From the NCBI GenBank assembly GCA_950022295.1, contig OX465598.1, positions 68,060,001-68,124,000 on the forward strand: a DNA stretch of 64,000 nt, in the 5' to 3' direction. The stretch comes from Bromus sterilis (lineage: Eukaryota > Streptophyta > Magnoliopsida > Poales > Poaceae). The position numbers and the translations under genes were made by a program. The stretch's first letter is position 1. Each line of letters starts with the position of its first letter. The notes beneath the pieces are model-generated. The model was not told the origin of the DNA. It saw nothing but the letters and a program-made list of their open reading frames with translations, and searched no databases. Positions 11,655 through 24,065 of this stretch are shown piece by piece.

Positions 11655-12546
11655 TATAGAAGAAAAAGAAGAAGAACAAGCTATTGATCCAAACAACATA
11701 TCTACATCCGATGCTGAGTCTGAAGACGGTGCTGAACCTGAAAAAGATACTGAAAAGAATGATCCACCCGATGTTCGTGAAGAAGAAGCACCCGATAAGC
11801 GCAAGAAGTATACTAGAGAAGACTTCTTTGCAAGGAGACACGGGAAGGAACGAGAACCATGGGTACAGAAACCCATGCCTTTCCCAAGCAAGTCCTTCAA
11901 ATCCAAAGAAGAAGAGCACTACAACAAGTTTTGTGAGTGGATGAAACCTCTTTTTCTTCAAATTCCTTTGACTGATGATATTAAATTACCTCCTTACTCA
12001 AAATATATGAAAGATATTGTTACTAATAAAATAAAAGTCCCTAACGAGGCAATATCTACTATGTTTGCTAACTACTCTTTCAGTGGCAAGATTCCTAAGA
12101 AGCTCGGTGATCCAAGTATACCCACCATTCCTTGCTCCATAAAGAATAATTATGTTAGAACTGCCTTATGTGATCTTGGTGCAGGAGTGAGTGTTATGAC
12201 CTTCTCTCTCTACGAAAGGCTTTGTTTAGAGAAACTGATTCCTACAGATATCTCTCTTCAGATGGCCGACAAGTCCACGGCCGTCCCGATCGGTATTTGT
12301 GAGGATGTTCCTGTTGAAGTTGCCAATTGCTTAATACTTACTGATTTTGTTGTGCTTGACATGCCCGAGGATGGGAGCATGTCCATTATCCTTGGTAGAC
12401 CTTTTCTTAACACCGCAGGTTCTGTTATTGATTGCAATAAAGGGAAGGTTACCTTCAATGTGAATGATGAAGAACACACGGTGTATTTTCCGAAGAAGAT
12501 CGACAAAAGGCATGGCCTTAATCCATGGAGAATATCGAGACCGTGA
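11655..12546 (+). pseudogene. gag-protease 3' part (right arm)
   Basis: Open from the fold-back centre to the stop at 12546. Order: Glu-rich acidic linker, KYTREDF block, FCEWMKPLFLQIPL block, retropepsin with LCDLGAGVSVM (the usual Ala-Ser is Ala-Gly here) and SIILGRPFLNTAG, and a C-terminus with YFPKKIDKRHG. The apparent ORF start at 11311 reads antisense through the left arm and is an artefact. The N-terminal capsid half is missing. It is a remnant of the same Athila-like family as the left arm. Confidence 0.82.
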
Positions 12547-13428
12547 AGATTGGAGAATGGGATTTTCCACTACATGTATACCACAAATACAAAACAATTA
12601 TGGTGGGGACAATGTCCATTAAAGTGAGAGTGCAATGATCACCTCATAAGAGGCGAGACTTTCTGCGCTATATATCACCGGTGTGTTGGTAAGACTTGAT
12701 CAACCTTGCTAACTAGCAAGTTTTATATAGGTAAAAAGTTGAGCTTGTTATGTTTTCATTTCCTTTAGTTTTTATTCTCCTTGTTGTACCAAAGTTTTTG
12801 TGTTTAAAGCTTCACCTGTTCTAACTTTTTCCTCAAGTTCAAGAAAGTTTTTGCAGCTTTTTGAACTTTGAAAAATTATCTACAGTAAAGTTTCCCAGAA
12901 AATTCCAAAGAAATTATATTCAAAGATTTCAGGTTAAAAGCCATCAGGGGGCACCTTTGGCTGACCAGGGGGGCCACCACCAGGCCAGAAGGCCAGGTGG
13001 CGCGGCCCAGCTCCTGGCCGCGCCACCCACCCTCCTGGGTGGGTCCCATGCCCCCTGGTGGCATCTCTCCTCTCACTCTCTCTATTTCTTCCAAAAAACA
13101 CGAGTTCTTCCTCTGGTTTCTTCGTTCTTGCTGCTCTTGACCACGTACCTTTGATCTCTCCATTTAGCCACTTGTTTGAGCTGATTTTTGGAACAAGTGC
13201 TCCCTGGTATGTGACTCCCTCACCCCTCCAATTAGTTTTCTAGTTGGTGGCTTCATTAGTGAGTATTTAGTGGTTTTTGGTGCTGTTTAGTTAAGCTTAA
13301 ATGTTTGTGTAGAAATTTATTTTTCAAGTTTTGCTGCTAGGTTGAGCCTTGGTTAAGTAAGTAGAATGTTATGCCCAAACTAGTTTTGCTTAAATCTTCG
13401 TTTTTGTGAATTGTTAAAAATTTCAGAA
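12547..13428 (+). other. right arm: spacer between gag-protease and ORF1-like frame
   Basis: Mirror of 9863-10725, with CTATATAT near 12668-12675, AT-rich sequence, and a GC-rich block near 12940-13060 carrying GGCGCGGCC. Hand comparison of about 400 bp next to the gag stop shows roughly 3.5 percent difference from the left arm. No gene is seen. Confidence 0.6.
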
Positions 13429-14614
13429 ATGGAGAAACTAGGGAAGTGGCTTGGGAAGAAGAAACCCGAGCGCTCTAGCCGTGTCACACGTTCCGCAGCT
13501 TCGCCTTCTACCACAAGGGCAAGCTACAATGAAGATATCATACCCGTAGAGATGTTGGATGTGTTACCTGCGAAGGCCGTGGCATTTCCATGCGATGATT
13601 TTATGGAGAATGCCGACATAAAAGAAGAGTTTTATGCTCTGAGTGAGAATGCAGGTTTGACACGGCTTGTTACAAGCCGTGTACCACAGTACGAGACACT
13701 CACCGCTATTTTTGTTAACAGTTTCAGATTTTATTCTGAGAATGATACTGTGGTGTTTCGACTTTATAAAAGGTTGCTGACCATGCCTATGAGTAAATTT
13801 TGTGAAGTTTTAGGTTTGCCAGGCTTGGTCGAGAAGAAGAAGAGGAAAACTATCCCGACTATTGAAATTAACACCCTCCTCGACTCATTTTGCAAACCGA
13901 AGTGAGGCCATCCAACCGGAAGAAGATCTCCAACATTATGTTTCCTCACCTCAGGTATTTTGCCTATTATATTGGTAGGGGAGTGTTGGCTCGAGACAAC
14001 ACGAGCAACACTTCCATGCCTGATACTGCCATCATGGAAAATGCTCTCTCAGGGAAGCATGAGCATCATGTGGGTTCGCTTATTGCGAAACGCCTTGCTA
14101 CTAACAGTAGCAAGGGGACATTTTTGGTGGCGTCTATGCCACACTTCTTTTGCAGTCTCTCCAAGGAGAACCGCGCCCAGATGATGCTATCTTTCCTTTT
14201 GTTAGTCTTGACCTGGCTGCCATGAAGAGGCATTTATTTGTTACTAAGGCCTCTGACCACTTTACACTTGATTATATTTTGCGGTTCAAAGATGGTGCGA
14301 CACGCACTATCCGTCTACCTGCACCACTTGTGTTTGATTTTTCTCGCAGGAGCGGATATCGATTTTCAGTGGCCGAATTCGATGAGATCACAGGGAGATA
14401 CCAGTATCACGACCCCACAGAAGGGGCCGAGCCAGATGAGGAGGAACGTGTCGTGTATCCACCCGTTCAGGAGGAGCACGAGGTGTATGCACCAGTGCAG
14501 GAGGAGACCGTCGCCCCCTGGGGTGAAGGGTCTTCCTCTGGATGGGGGTCGGGACCTTCCTCCTCCGCGTGGGAGAATCCCAGGATGTCGGTGTATGCTC
14601 CCGACTTCCCCTAG
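13429..14614 (+). pseudogene. Athila ORF1-like protein, frameshifted (right arm)
   Basis: Starts MEKLGKWLGKKKPERSS at 13429 and matches the left-arm protein, but the first frame stops at 13905 just after DSFCK. The match resumes in another frame (13890-14160, with RYFAYYIGRGVLARDN) and in a third from about 14150 to the stop at 14614 (SLDLAAMKRH to the acidic tail). At least two indels break it. The tail contains a short duplicated YPPVQEE / YAPVQEE block that is single in the left-arm copy. Confidence 0.75.
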
Positions 14615-15851
14615 GACCCATGGAAGCACCAGTACTACCCGGGAGCAGGAGGCTCCTCGGGACCGCAGTAGACGAGCCCAACTTAGGCCAAACGCCTAAG
14701 CTTGGGGGAGTACGTGCTCTCCTCCCCTTTCATTGTATCTTCTGTTGGTTCGCTTTTATCTTTTTGTAGTTTTTGCCTGTTCTTCTTTGATCTTTTAGTT
14801 TGCAAAAACCCAAAAAGAAAATATTTCTCCTTTCTCTTGCTTTCGTTAAAACCTTTAAAAACCCAAAAATATGTTTCCTTTGCTCTCTTTAGTTTGCGTT
14901 GTTTTCAGAGTTCAGCTCGAGTCCGTGATGATTATAATTTCCTACGTTCGATCGTGCAATTGACAAGGCAGTAATGACGAGATCAACGGAAGGGATGCAA
15001 CAAGGAAAGCTGGTATGAAATCTTTTTGTTTCTACTTATGTAAATACGCATGTACTTGTGATTAGAGACCAGCTTGTAGCGACATAGTGCTATGTTTACA
15101 ATGCTTTCCCAGTGGTTCATGCTTTCTTTGTGGTTAGCCTCAAATAGCTAGAGTTTATAATGTGTTGTTTGAAATGATTGACATGCATTGCATTGTTCAT
15201 GGTGTGGCATATTGAAGTGGTATTTCCCTCCGGGGGATTCTTGGATTGACTTGGCACATGTTCACACATGTTAAGACTAAAAAGTTTGTTCTGCCTTGAT
15301 GATCTTTTTACTTCAGAGTAGTTATATCACTTTCATGCTCGATTCAATGTTGCTTTGTTGCTCTGCATGATTATGACCGTTATGCTCTCTAGTTGGTCGC
15401 TTCCCCGTCTTTTGCTAGCCTTCCTCCAGCACCAAGCGGAATTCTGCTTGTGCTTCCAAACTCCTTTTTAAACCCAGTTGTTCCATTTGAGTCCACCATA
15501 CCTACCTATATGTGGTATTTACCGGCCACTCCTAACTTAGACTTTCATGTGCCATCTCGAAATTTATTCAAAATCTTCTCCTTTGTAACCGTACAAGCTC
15601 ATGGTGCGGTGAGGGGAAATCAGTATCTTTCATGCCAAAAATATTTTGACGGAAGTTTTAACTAGTCAAGAAAAAAAATGAGAGTTACACCTCCCCCCAT
15701 ACTTGATGATGGAGTGAAATGGACCAAATGCTGCTTATGGTAGATGGAACGATACCCTCCTTCCATCCTTGAGGCAAAATAAAAGGTTCCGTAGACCATC
15801 AAAGGATTTATGGATAAGGGAATATGTGTAAGCAAAATGGATTAACATGGT
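14615..15851 (+). other. right arm: 3' non-coding region
   Basis: Contains CCTAAGCTTGGGGGAGTACG at 14696-14715 and then AT-rich sequence mirrored in 7463-8600. At the outer end (15640-15851) it matches 7463-7660 with about 5 percent difference and a 17-bp indel near 15735. No credible gene. Confidence 0.7.
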
Positions 15852-17043
15852 TGTCATGGGAGATATTGAGAGACCTTTACCGTTCACCGTTGACTGGAAA
15901 GGTGCGGTTGAATTGACAACTCAATTTTCAAAGCTTGTACGTATTCTTTGTGTCCCCAAGTGTCGAATCAATAAATTGGGTTATCTTGCCCGCGAAGACT
16001 ATCTCGATCCCCTACAGTTGAGGGTTATCAGGTATGTATCCCAGGGTAGTTGTACGTGCTTGCAATAAGAACTTTGCACAACATCTTTTGTCCTACCCTC
16101 CCGCTACAAACGGGGCCAAAAGGAACTTAGGGAGATTAAGGTACTCCTGTCAAAGAGCACCGGAACAAAGCATTAACACTTCATGGATACACGAAATCCT
16201 CAAATTATAGTCCATCCCCTTTGGTGTCCCAAGCTGTCACCATTGGGATCGCCGGTTCCGGACTATAATAGGTGCATACAACTCATAGATAGGATCAAGA
16301 ACACCACAAACTCAAGAAACAAAAGGGTGATCAGATCTGAAATCATGGCACTCGGGCCAAAAGTGGCAAGCATTAAGAGCAACAAGTAACAGAGATGATA
16401 AAAACCAAGTAGATGATAGGCAACATGCCCCCAACAATCTGATTGAACTATTACATGATCTAACTCATCCAATCCCTACCATCCCCTTTGCCTACAGCAG
16501 GGAATTACTCACACATGAGAGAAGAAGTCATGGAGGGGTGATGGAGAGGCGATGATGATGACGATGGCGATGATTTCCCCTCACCGGAGGCCAAAGCAGC
16601 CTCCACATAAGCTCTCCCGGAGAAGAACAAAGGGTTGCGGCGGCTCCGCGACGTAGATTGGAAAAGCGACTTCTGTTCTGGGGTTTCTGCGTCAGGAGAA
16701 TAAATAGGGCCAAAGTAGGGCACTAGGGGGTGTGGGACCCAGCTAGGAGGGCAGGTGGCGCGGCCAGGGGCTGGGCCGCGCCAGGCACCCTCCTGACTGC
16801 CCCCTGGCTGACCTGTGGCCCCCCTTTGGACTCGCGGAAGCTTCCGGAACGCTGATTTTATATATATTTTCTTGGGATTTTTCCAGCGTACCTAAATATC
16901 CAGAAACCTGCACAAAAGAAAACAACACTGGTAGCTCTACTGAAAACAGCGTCAGTCCGGGTTAGTTTCGTTCAAATCATGCAAGAATGAAGCCAAAACA
17001 ATAGCAAAAGTGTTTGGAAAAGTAGATACGTTTGAGTCATATC
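15852..17043 (-). repeat. LTR of a gypsy element, minus orientation
   Basis: The right end on the minus strand begins TGATATGACTCAAACGTATC, the start style of the other TGATACG LTRs here. It has a GC-rich GGCGCGGCC block (16754-16785) and a TATA-like CTATTTATTC (16700-16711 region, minus). The left end TGTCATGGG at 15852 gives a TG/CA-bounded unit of 1192 bp, but the true left border could lie nearer 16030-16080. It abuts the fold-back right arm on the left and chromovirus gag on the right, so it may be the 5' LTR of the element that became the fold-back. Confidence 0.65.
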
Positions 17044-18572
17044 AGAAGCTAAGCGGAATCGACGTGATCAAACACGCCTTCTGGAGCTCATTGATCAGAA
17101 TACCGCTCCTTAGCGTAATGTGGTTGTCAGCATTCAGGACTTCATCTTCCTCAAACCACCGGTATTTCGATGTTCCTCCGAGACCCTTGAAACTGATGAT
17201 TGGCTCCGTTCCATCGAGCGTAAGCTTGACACAACACATGTTGCTCCCAATGATCGGGTTATATTTGCCGCATACTTTCTGGAAGGTGCTGCTCTTCAGT
17301 GGTGGGAGAACTATGTTGCAATGCAGTCTGATGGTCACATAGTGACTTGGAAGGAGTTCCGTGATGCTTTTCGAGGGTACCACATTCTGGATGAGCTAAT
17401 GGAGTGCAAGAAGGAAGAGTTCTGCAATCTAACTCAAGGAGAGATGTCCATTCATGAGTATGTGATGGAGTTCAACCGTCTTGCTCGTTATGCCCAAGAT
17501 GAGATCACCACCGATGCCAGAAAGCAGGCAAGGTTCCGTAAGGGACTTAGCCCTGTCCTTCGCCATGATCTCAACCTCCTTGAACTTTCCACCTTTGAGG
17601 ATTTAGTCAAGAGATCCTTCCGAGCTGCGCAATGGCAATGAAGTTTTCCAAGAGTCTCGCAAGCATGTCTGCGATCTTGCTCCTTCTTCAAGTTCAGCCC
17701 CTCAGAAACGCCGAATATGATTTCCAACTAGCGCCATACCTCAAAACCTTCTCTAGAGGCCACCATCCAATATATGCCATCCACCTCAACACATTGTTCC
17801 TCCCAGGAATGATGGTGTACAATCAAGTAATCCTGCTCCCAGCAATGAAGGCAGGATGTGTTTCACGTGTGTTCTGCTAGGCCATTACTTCCGACAATGC
17901 CCTACAGTGTTGGTGGCACCCCGTCGACTTAGTCATAAGCCTTCAAAGAAATGCACCACCAAAACCATCCCAACAAAGAATTCAGCCACAAGTAGTGGAT
18001 ATGTGAACCAAATCTCAGTTGAGGAAACCACTGCTACTTCTGACGTCATCCTTGGCACACTCCCAGTCAATCATGTTCCCGCCTCCGTTATTTTCGATCC
18101 AGGAGCATCTCATTAATTCATGTCGGAGAGTTATGCACTCCGGCATGAGTTCCCCTTTGAGGAAATGTTTTCTCCAATGATAAGTCAAACTCCTGGTTCA
18201 AAGTGGCAAACTAATAGAGTAAGCCATGGCAATCAAATTGCAATTGAGGGTTTAGTATTCCTTGGCTTTCTTATAGCCCTCAAGTCTTCAAACATTGATG
18301 TCATCTTAGGAATGGATTGGTTGTCCACACAGAATGTTGTCCTTGATTGTAAAGCCAAATCAGTTAAACTCACCCATCTTTCAGGCTAAACAATTGACTA
18401 CACCTCACCCAGCTCTAGAATCCAGATGCATACATTGAATGTGCTTCCTCTCCCTGACCTTGAAGATATTCCGGTGGTTCGTGACTTCCCGGATGTCTTT
18501 CCCGAAGAACTTCCAGGGATGCCCCCTGACAGATGTGTAGAATTCATCGTAGATCTTATGCCAGGCACAACC
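17044..18572 (+). pseudogene. chromovirus gag-protease and start of RT
   Basis: Gag: DDWLRSIERKLD, AAYFLEGAALQWWENY, FNRLARYAQDE motifs (17120-17641). A frameshift then leads to the zinc knuckle CFTCVLLGHYFRQC (CX2CX4HX4C) at about 17859-17900. Next is a retropepsin with FDPGASH (active-site DxGA, 18090-18115), a stop, then VILGMDWLSTQNVVLDCK (18300-18350). The start of RT, with the DFPDVFPEELPGMPP block, ends at 18572 where copia inserted. At least one frameshift and one in-frame stop break the polyprotein. Confidence 0.85.
18568..18572 (+). repeat. target-site duplication CAACC of the copia insertion
   Basis: CAACC precedes the left LTR here and follows the right LTR at 36013-36017. Removing the element plus one copy brings the chromovirus RT back into the same reading frame, which supports both borders. 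Confidence 0.9.
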
Positions 18573-19840
18573 TGTAAGAGCAAGTGTTGCCCCCGAAGGT
18601 TTTGGAGATTGTTGGACAAAGCAGAAGTGGAACTAATATTGTTTTCGAGTATAAACAGATACTTAGGTTCCAAAAGAATGGAGTTTGCAAGTAGAAGGTC
18701 GAAGGACAACTCACTGCAGCAAAGCTGCAGTCATCTACCGAAACCTTTGAAGGAAGACGACCCCTAAAAATGCCGTCGAAGAAGAAGGTCTCTCTCGAGT
18801 AAAAGCGCAACGAGGAGGAAGCTGAAGCTGGTCGAAGACTTAGTCTTTTTACTAGTTTCTCTTTGTTTTCTTGAGTCGTAGGAAAACCCGTACTATTAAG
18901 AGGGGTTTGCTAGTTGAGATCTTTGTCGAAGTGAATTTTCTCTGCTCAACCTAAACCCACGAAAGCCTACCGAGAGAAATCTTACTGAGTCGAGTGAATA
19001 GCTCGAAGGCAAAGTCATCGCACTTCGTGCCTTCGAGAGAGAACTCGCTCGGTAAGTCAGCTTACTTGTTCCTCAAGTAAAGTTGCTCAGTGACTGAAAT
19101 CCGACCGTTATGGACACGCGTCAAGCGGTCGCATCGGGTCACTTCAATCATTTTACCCATCGGGATCACCAACTATAAATACCCCGCACCTACACGCCAT
19201 TTCGGGTCGGCTGCTCCACTGAAGATTCTAAGACAGAAGTACTGTGAGCATCCCAAGAGAGATCCATCGAGAGAAAACCCAAACCCAAGTCCGAACTGAG
19301 TTGAGCAATTCACAGAGACTTAGGTTGAGATTAGCCGACCTTTTTATCTTGGAGAACTGCAAGTCTCCTAGACGGTTAGGCGTCGCCTGTCAAGCAGTCG
19401 AAGAGAAATTGTCGCTGCTGAAGGAAGTTTGTAAAGGTCTAGGAGATGTCCTGAATCATCTACCACGAGTGAAAACTGGACAAGCTCGAGGAGTTTGTTG
19501 CAGTGGAGAATAGGACGGAGAGAGTTTTTCTCCAGGTGTTCAATCACCAGTCCCTCCAACCAGACGTAGCACTTTGCAGAGTGTGAACTGGTTTACCAAA
19601 CATCGTTGTGTCAGGCTCGTTTTCCTTCTCGCATTTACATTAAGTATTTACTCGTTGCCTGTTTACCTTCGATGTTTTCCTTCGCTCCCAATCCTTTCGA
19701 TCCATGCATTACTTTCGATACTGTATTTCCTTCGAGATGTTTTTAGTCCCCCGCAGTTTGCGTCAATTCCTTCTAAGTTCCTTAGAATTTTTAGAAGTGA
19801 TCATTAAACCCATCCCCCTCTGATCATTCTTGAGCTTTCA
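18573..19840 (+). repeat. left LTR of the copia element
   Basis: Begins TGTAAGAGCAAGTGTTGCCC and ends TTGAGCTTTCA, followed by the primer site. From TGCCCCCGAAGG onward it matches the right LTR at a few percent divergence. It lacks about 330 bp present at the 5' end of the right copy (34422-34757). Confidence 0.88.
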
Positions 19841-19842
19841 AT

Positions 19843-19854
19843 TGGTATCAGAGC
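19843..19854 (+). other. primer binding site, initiator tRNA-Met type
   Basis: TGGTATCAGAGC, a perfect match to the standard plant iMet primer site, two bases inside the left LTR. Confidence 0.92.
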
Positions 19855-19898
19855 TAGGCACTCTCTATGCTCTGCGTATTTTAGTCTAACAACCTGGA

Positions 19899-21823
19899 GT
19901 GTTGTCAAGAATGTCGTTTGCAGCTGTTCGCTCGGGGGAACCGATTCCTATTTACAATGGGAAGGACTGTTCCTATTGGAAGGACAAAATGAAGACGAAC
20001 ATCATGGCCATCAACTCTGCCTCTTGGGAAGTTGTCAAGAATGGTGTAACTGTCAAAGACAAAAATGCTATCACTCCTGAAGAGGCAAAGAAAATAGAGC
20101 TTGATGCTGAAGTCTGGGTATTCATTACAAATCATCTGATTGCAGAGAAATATCATGAAGTCAAGAATATTTCTTCAGCCAAAGGTGTCTGGGACTATAT
20201 CGAGAAGATTGGTGAAGGTGTCTCAACTCAGAAAGATGCTCCTATCGACACCCTTCGAAGCAAGTTCTATCGTTTCAAGAGGCATGAGGGATAAAAAGTT
20301 AACTCCATATACAGCAGGCTCACTGCATTGTCAAATGAACTGATTTCCCTCGGCGCCGAAGACATTACCAATCGGATTATTGTCAGAACATTGCTCCGCT
20401 CCCTTGATGATTCCTTCAATCACATTGTGCTGATGATAAAGGAAAGGACTGATTTCAAGGATCTTGTTGCCGCTGATATTCTCGAGAGGCTCAACACCTT
20501 CGAGATGGAAGAAGATGAAAAACGAGATGTTAATGGGACTCGAAGAAAATCTCACGCACTCAAGACCAAAGCTTCTCATCACTCCTCCCTGAAGCTAGTT
20601 CTGAATCTGGTTGTGCCTCAGATGACCCCGAGAATATTGGAAAAGATCTGGCACTGATAATGAAAAGATTCAACTGCTTTTAGAGAAGGAACTCCTCTTC
20701 ACCGAAGAAAAACTACTCTTCAAGACATTCTAGCAATTCATCACAGCATCGATCATCATCCAGAAACTCTTCAGCGAAAGATAACTGTTGCTACAAGTGC
20801 AAGAAGCCAGGTCACTTCATTGCTGATTGTCCTCTCTGGGAAATTGAACATAGATCAAAGCATTCTCACAGCAACTCTTCGAGCAAGTCGCACAGATCGA
20901 TCAAAAACTATGATTCGAAGAGATATGATTCAAAGTCCAGAAAAGACAAGAAAGATGGTTCTGATGATGACAAGAAGAAGAAGTACCACAAGCATCGAGA
21001 GAATTCTCACCGTGCCAAAGCCTATTTGGGTAAAGAGATGAACTCTGAAGATGAAGCATCCGGTTCCGTAGCTGAATCAAACTCAAGATCTAGTTCTAGT
21101 TCTGGTTCTGAATCTGATGATGTTGCTGGTTTAGCATTTGCTTCGAGCAAGACTTCAAGTTCATTCTTCACCAACCAAAGCAGCGAAGATGAATCTCCAG
21201 CTTACTGCTTCATGGCCAAGGCTAAGGTATCCTCATCTAAGAATTCCTATGATACTTCTGATGGATCTTCTTATGAAAGTAACTCTAGGATAAGCTATGC
21301 CAAACTTGCCAAAATTTCTTCTATCCAACAAGATGAACTAGATTCTCTAAGTGAAACTATTCAAAAATCTGAGACCTTGTTGATCGATGAGATTGAGAAA
21401 GGCCAAACTTTGACGAATGAGCATGCTGCTCTGAAGGAAAAGTATGATGAACTTTCCTCTCGGCATGATCTTCTCTCAGTGGACTACGAGAAGCTAACCT
21501 ATGAATTCCTTCAAAGGAAAATGGCTCTCGAGAAACTAAGAGAGGCTAATGAAGAGTTGGAAAGTGTCAATCTCACGCTCATGGCTCAACAAGGCTCAGA
21601 AGCTAAAAATGAATCTACTTCACCTTGCTTAACTTGTTTGGAACGAAGTAAAATTGAGTCTATTTCTGAGAGATCGAAAGGAAAGCAACCTATTGTTATT
21701 GATGATGCTAACCCCTCGAACGAGGAAACCATTACCGAGGAACTCCTCAGGTTGAGAAATTTATTTGAAACAGGCATGTTCAAAAGTGTGCAGGGACACC
21801 CGTACCTATGTGATATCCTATGA
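19899..21823 (+). pseudogene. copia gag with zinc knuckle and coiled-coil tail
   Basis: The gag N-terminus (19899) has YNGKDCSYWKDKMKTN and the VWVFITNHL / GVWDYIEK blocks typical of copia capsids. A TAA near 20292-20294 stops the frame; the match continues in the same frame to about 20655 (LISLGAEDI, LLRSLDDSF). After a frame change comes the zinc knuckle CYKCKKPGHFIADC (20789-20830), then a 265-residue stretch (21026-21823) of Ser/Asp/Glu-rich sequence and a heptad-rich coiled coil (DELSSRHDLLSVDYEKL). The long coiled-coil tail after the knuckle is common in SIRE-type gag. It is non-functional as read. Confidence 0.82.
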
Positions 21824-22517
21824 AAGGCTCTCCTCCATAGGAATCCGTGAAACGAAGGAGTTGGTTTCGTAAGGAAAATCAACCCTGATGGCACCTACTG
21901 GGAACCCGAGCAGTATCCTAAAACTTTCTGGGTTCTTGCGAAGGAAAAACCCATTGATATTGCTAACCTTTCAGGTTTCAGTTGCAAAATTGATAAGGCT
22001 ATTGTTGATGAATCACTTGATTCTGACTACAAGCTTGTCAAAGATCAGGAAGGAAAGGTGTCGGCTGAATTCGTTGGTACTCCTCCGAAGAATGGTTTCT
22101 ATAAGCGACAGATTTGGGTTCGCAAATCTCTCGTAGAAAAACTGCCCCTAGCCATTCTATGCAGGGAAAACCCTCGATACCACCGAATCACTACTATTCT
22201 TTCAAGGATAGAAATGAACCCTTGGTGCCTGCTTCAAATGTTCCCCAGAAGGAATACTATCGTGTCGATAGAAATGTTTATCATCATTGTGAAAATAATA
22301 CCAAAACTGCTTTTACCCATCAAAACTCTAACCCCTCGTCGAGGAATTATATTTATGGTGTGCTTGATGGTCCAGATCGACAATATAATCCTGTTCGCTA
22401 TAATATCGCTGCACCATCTAGCTCTTCCATGCCTTCTAAGTCACCTGCTCGTTTGTGGGTGGTTAAGAAGAACTAATTCTTCTGCAGGGCTATGTCTCCG
22501 GTGGATCCGAATGGGTC
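21824..22517 (+). pseudogene. linker between copia gag and protease, frame-broken
   Basis: Short overlapping frames (22058-22525, 22114-22476) give WVRKSL and a Ser/Asn/Tyr-rich linker leading up to the protease. The frame switches at least twice. No known domain is seen. Confidence 0.5.
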
Positions 22518-24065
22518 ATGGATAGTGGTTGTACAAATCATATGACCGGAGACAAAGATTTGTTCATCGAAGAAAAACTTACTGAATCTTCACAGAGATA
22601 TATTACCTTCGGTGACAACAACAAAGGAAAAGTAGTTGGTTTGGGTAAGGTCGCTATATTGAAGTATAAGCATACTGACAAGGTTATGCTTGTTCAATCT
22701 CTTGCATATAATCTTATGTCTATCTCAAAACTTTGTGATATGGGTATGCTTGTACTGTTTTCTGCTTCTCGTTGTGTTGTCTTTTCACAGGATGATTATT
22801 CATTCGTGTTCGAAGGATATCGCAAAGGTGATCTCCATATCGTTGATTTTTCTTCGGGACCTGCAGTGTCCACATGTTTAATGGCCAAAGCCACTTCTGG
22901 TTGGTTATGGCACCGAAGACTTGGTCATGCAGGAATGAAAATTTTTCAAACTCTTATCTCGAAGAAGAACATCGTTGGAATTGATAATGTGAAATTCGAT
23001 AAAGATCGTCTATGCAGTGCCTATGAAGCAGGAAAGATTGCCAAGAAACATCACTCAGCAAAAACTATAATGACTACTACTCGTCCTCTTGAATTGCTTC
23101 ATATGGATTTATTCGGTCCTCAAAATTATGCTAGCCTTGAAGGAAACAAGTATGGTCTGGTTATTGTTGATGATTTCTCTCGATATACTTGGGTTTTCTT
23201 TCTGGATGACAAGAGCAAGGTTGTTGAAATTTTCAAAACTTTCTCAAAGAGAGCTCCAACTGAGTATGAATTATCTCTCAAGCATATCAGAAGTGACAAT
23301 GGTACAGAATTCAAAAAAACTCATATCGAAGAATTTCTTGATGAATATGGCTTTACGCATGAATTCTCGGCTGCTTATACACCGCAACAGAATGGTGTGG
23401 TCGAGAGAAAGAATCGAACACTTATTGAAATGGCCAGAACAATGCTTGCTGAATACAAGACTCCTATCAGGTTCTGGGCCGAAGCAATTAATACTGCATG
23501 TCATATCATCAACAAGGTTTATTTGCACAAATTTCTGAAGAATACTTCACATGAACTTATCACTGGTAAAAATCCAAATGTTTCATATCTCAGGGTTTTT
23601 GGTGCTCCATGTTATATCAGAGATATGAATCACAGCTCCAAGTTTGCCCCAAAGGCACACGAAGGTTTTCTCCTAGGTTATGGTTCGAATTCACACACTT
23701 ACAGAGTTTACAACTCTCATCTTGGCAAAGTTGTAGAAACTGTAAATGTTCGATTTGATGAAACTAACGACTCTCAAAAGGAGCAATTACCTCTTAACTT
23801 GGATGAACCACCTTTGGATGAAGTTATCAGGTACATGGCTATTGAAGATATTCGGCCTATCGAAGGAAATGCACTTCAAGCCAACAAGGATGATGATGGT
23901 CCAATGTTCCCACACATAGCCCGGGGTGCTGGAGATCAACATCCCGAAGCCAATGATGTACAGTTCGAAGGGGAACGCATAAACGAAGAAAATGTCAGGG
24001 AACGAAGGAAATGTCAGAGCACCCAAGCGTGTGGGAGGCCGAACAAGAATCACCAACAACTCTGA
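22518..24065 (+). pseudogene. copia protease-integrase
   Basis: A 515-residue frame. The protease active site DSGCTNHMTG is at the start. A GAG-pre-integrase zinc region WHRRLGHAGM then reads CSAYEAGK, where the second Cys of the HHCC finger is Tyr, so the finger is probably dead. The integrase core shows D in LLHMDLFGP, D in SDNGTEF and E in NGVVERKNRTL (the D,D,E triad). The end contains FLLGYGSNSHTYRVYN. The frame then fades into the accessory region without any RT motif. Confidence 0.85.

Larger units (their letters stand above)
7463..15851. repeat. giant inverted repeat (fold-back), arms about 4.2 kb, spacer 37 bp
   Basis: The left arm 7463-11617 is matched in reverse complement by 11655-15851. 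The spacer is 11618-11654. Landmarks mirror in order: gag-protease nearest the centre, a non-coding stretch with GC-rich GGCGCGGCC, an Athila ORF1-like frame, a CTTGGGGGAGTACG purine tract, then 3' non-coding sequence. From hand comparison, divergence is about 3-5 percent near the centre and at the far ends and about 10 percent inside the ORF1-like frame. The spacer is the natural upstream continuation of the left-arm gag, as if replication turned back on itself. The left arm is cut at 7463 by the Athila-like insertion. Confidence 0.9.

Noticed and set aside
11224..11961. Phe-rich, membrane-like frames at the fold-back centre (e.g. starting MKKKRFHPLTK)
   Set aside because: They are the antisense reading of the acidic Glu/Lys-rich gag linker passing through the palindrome centre.
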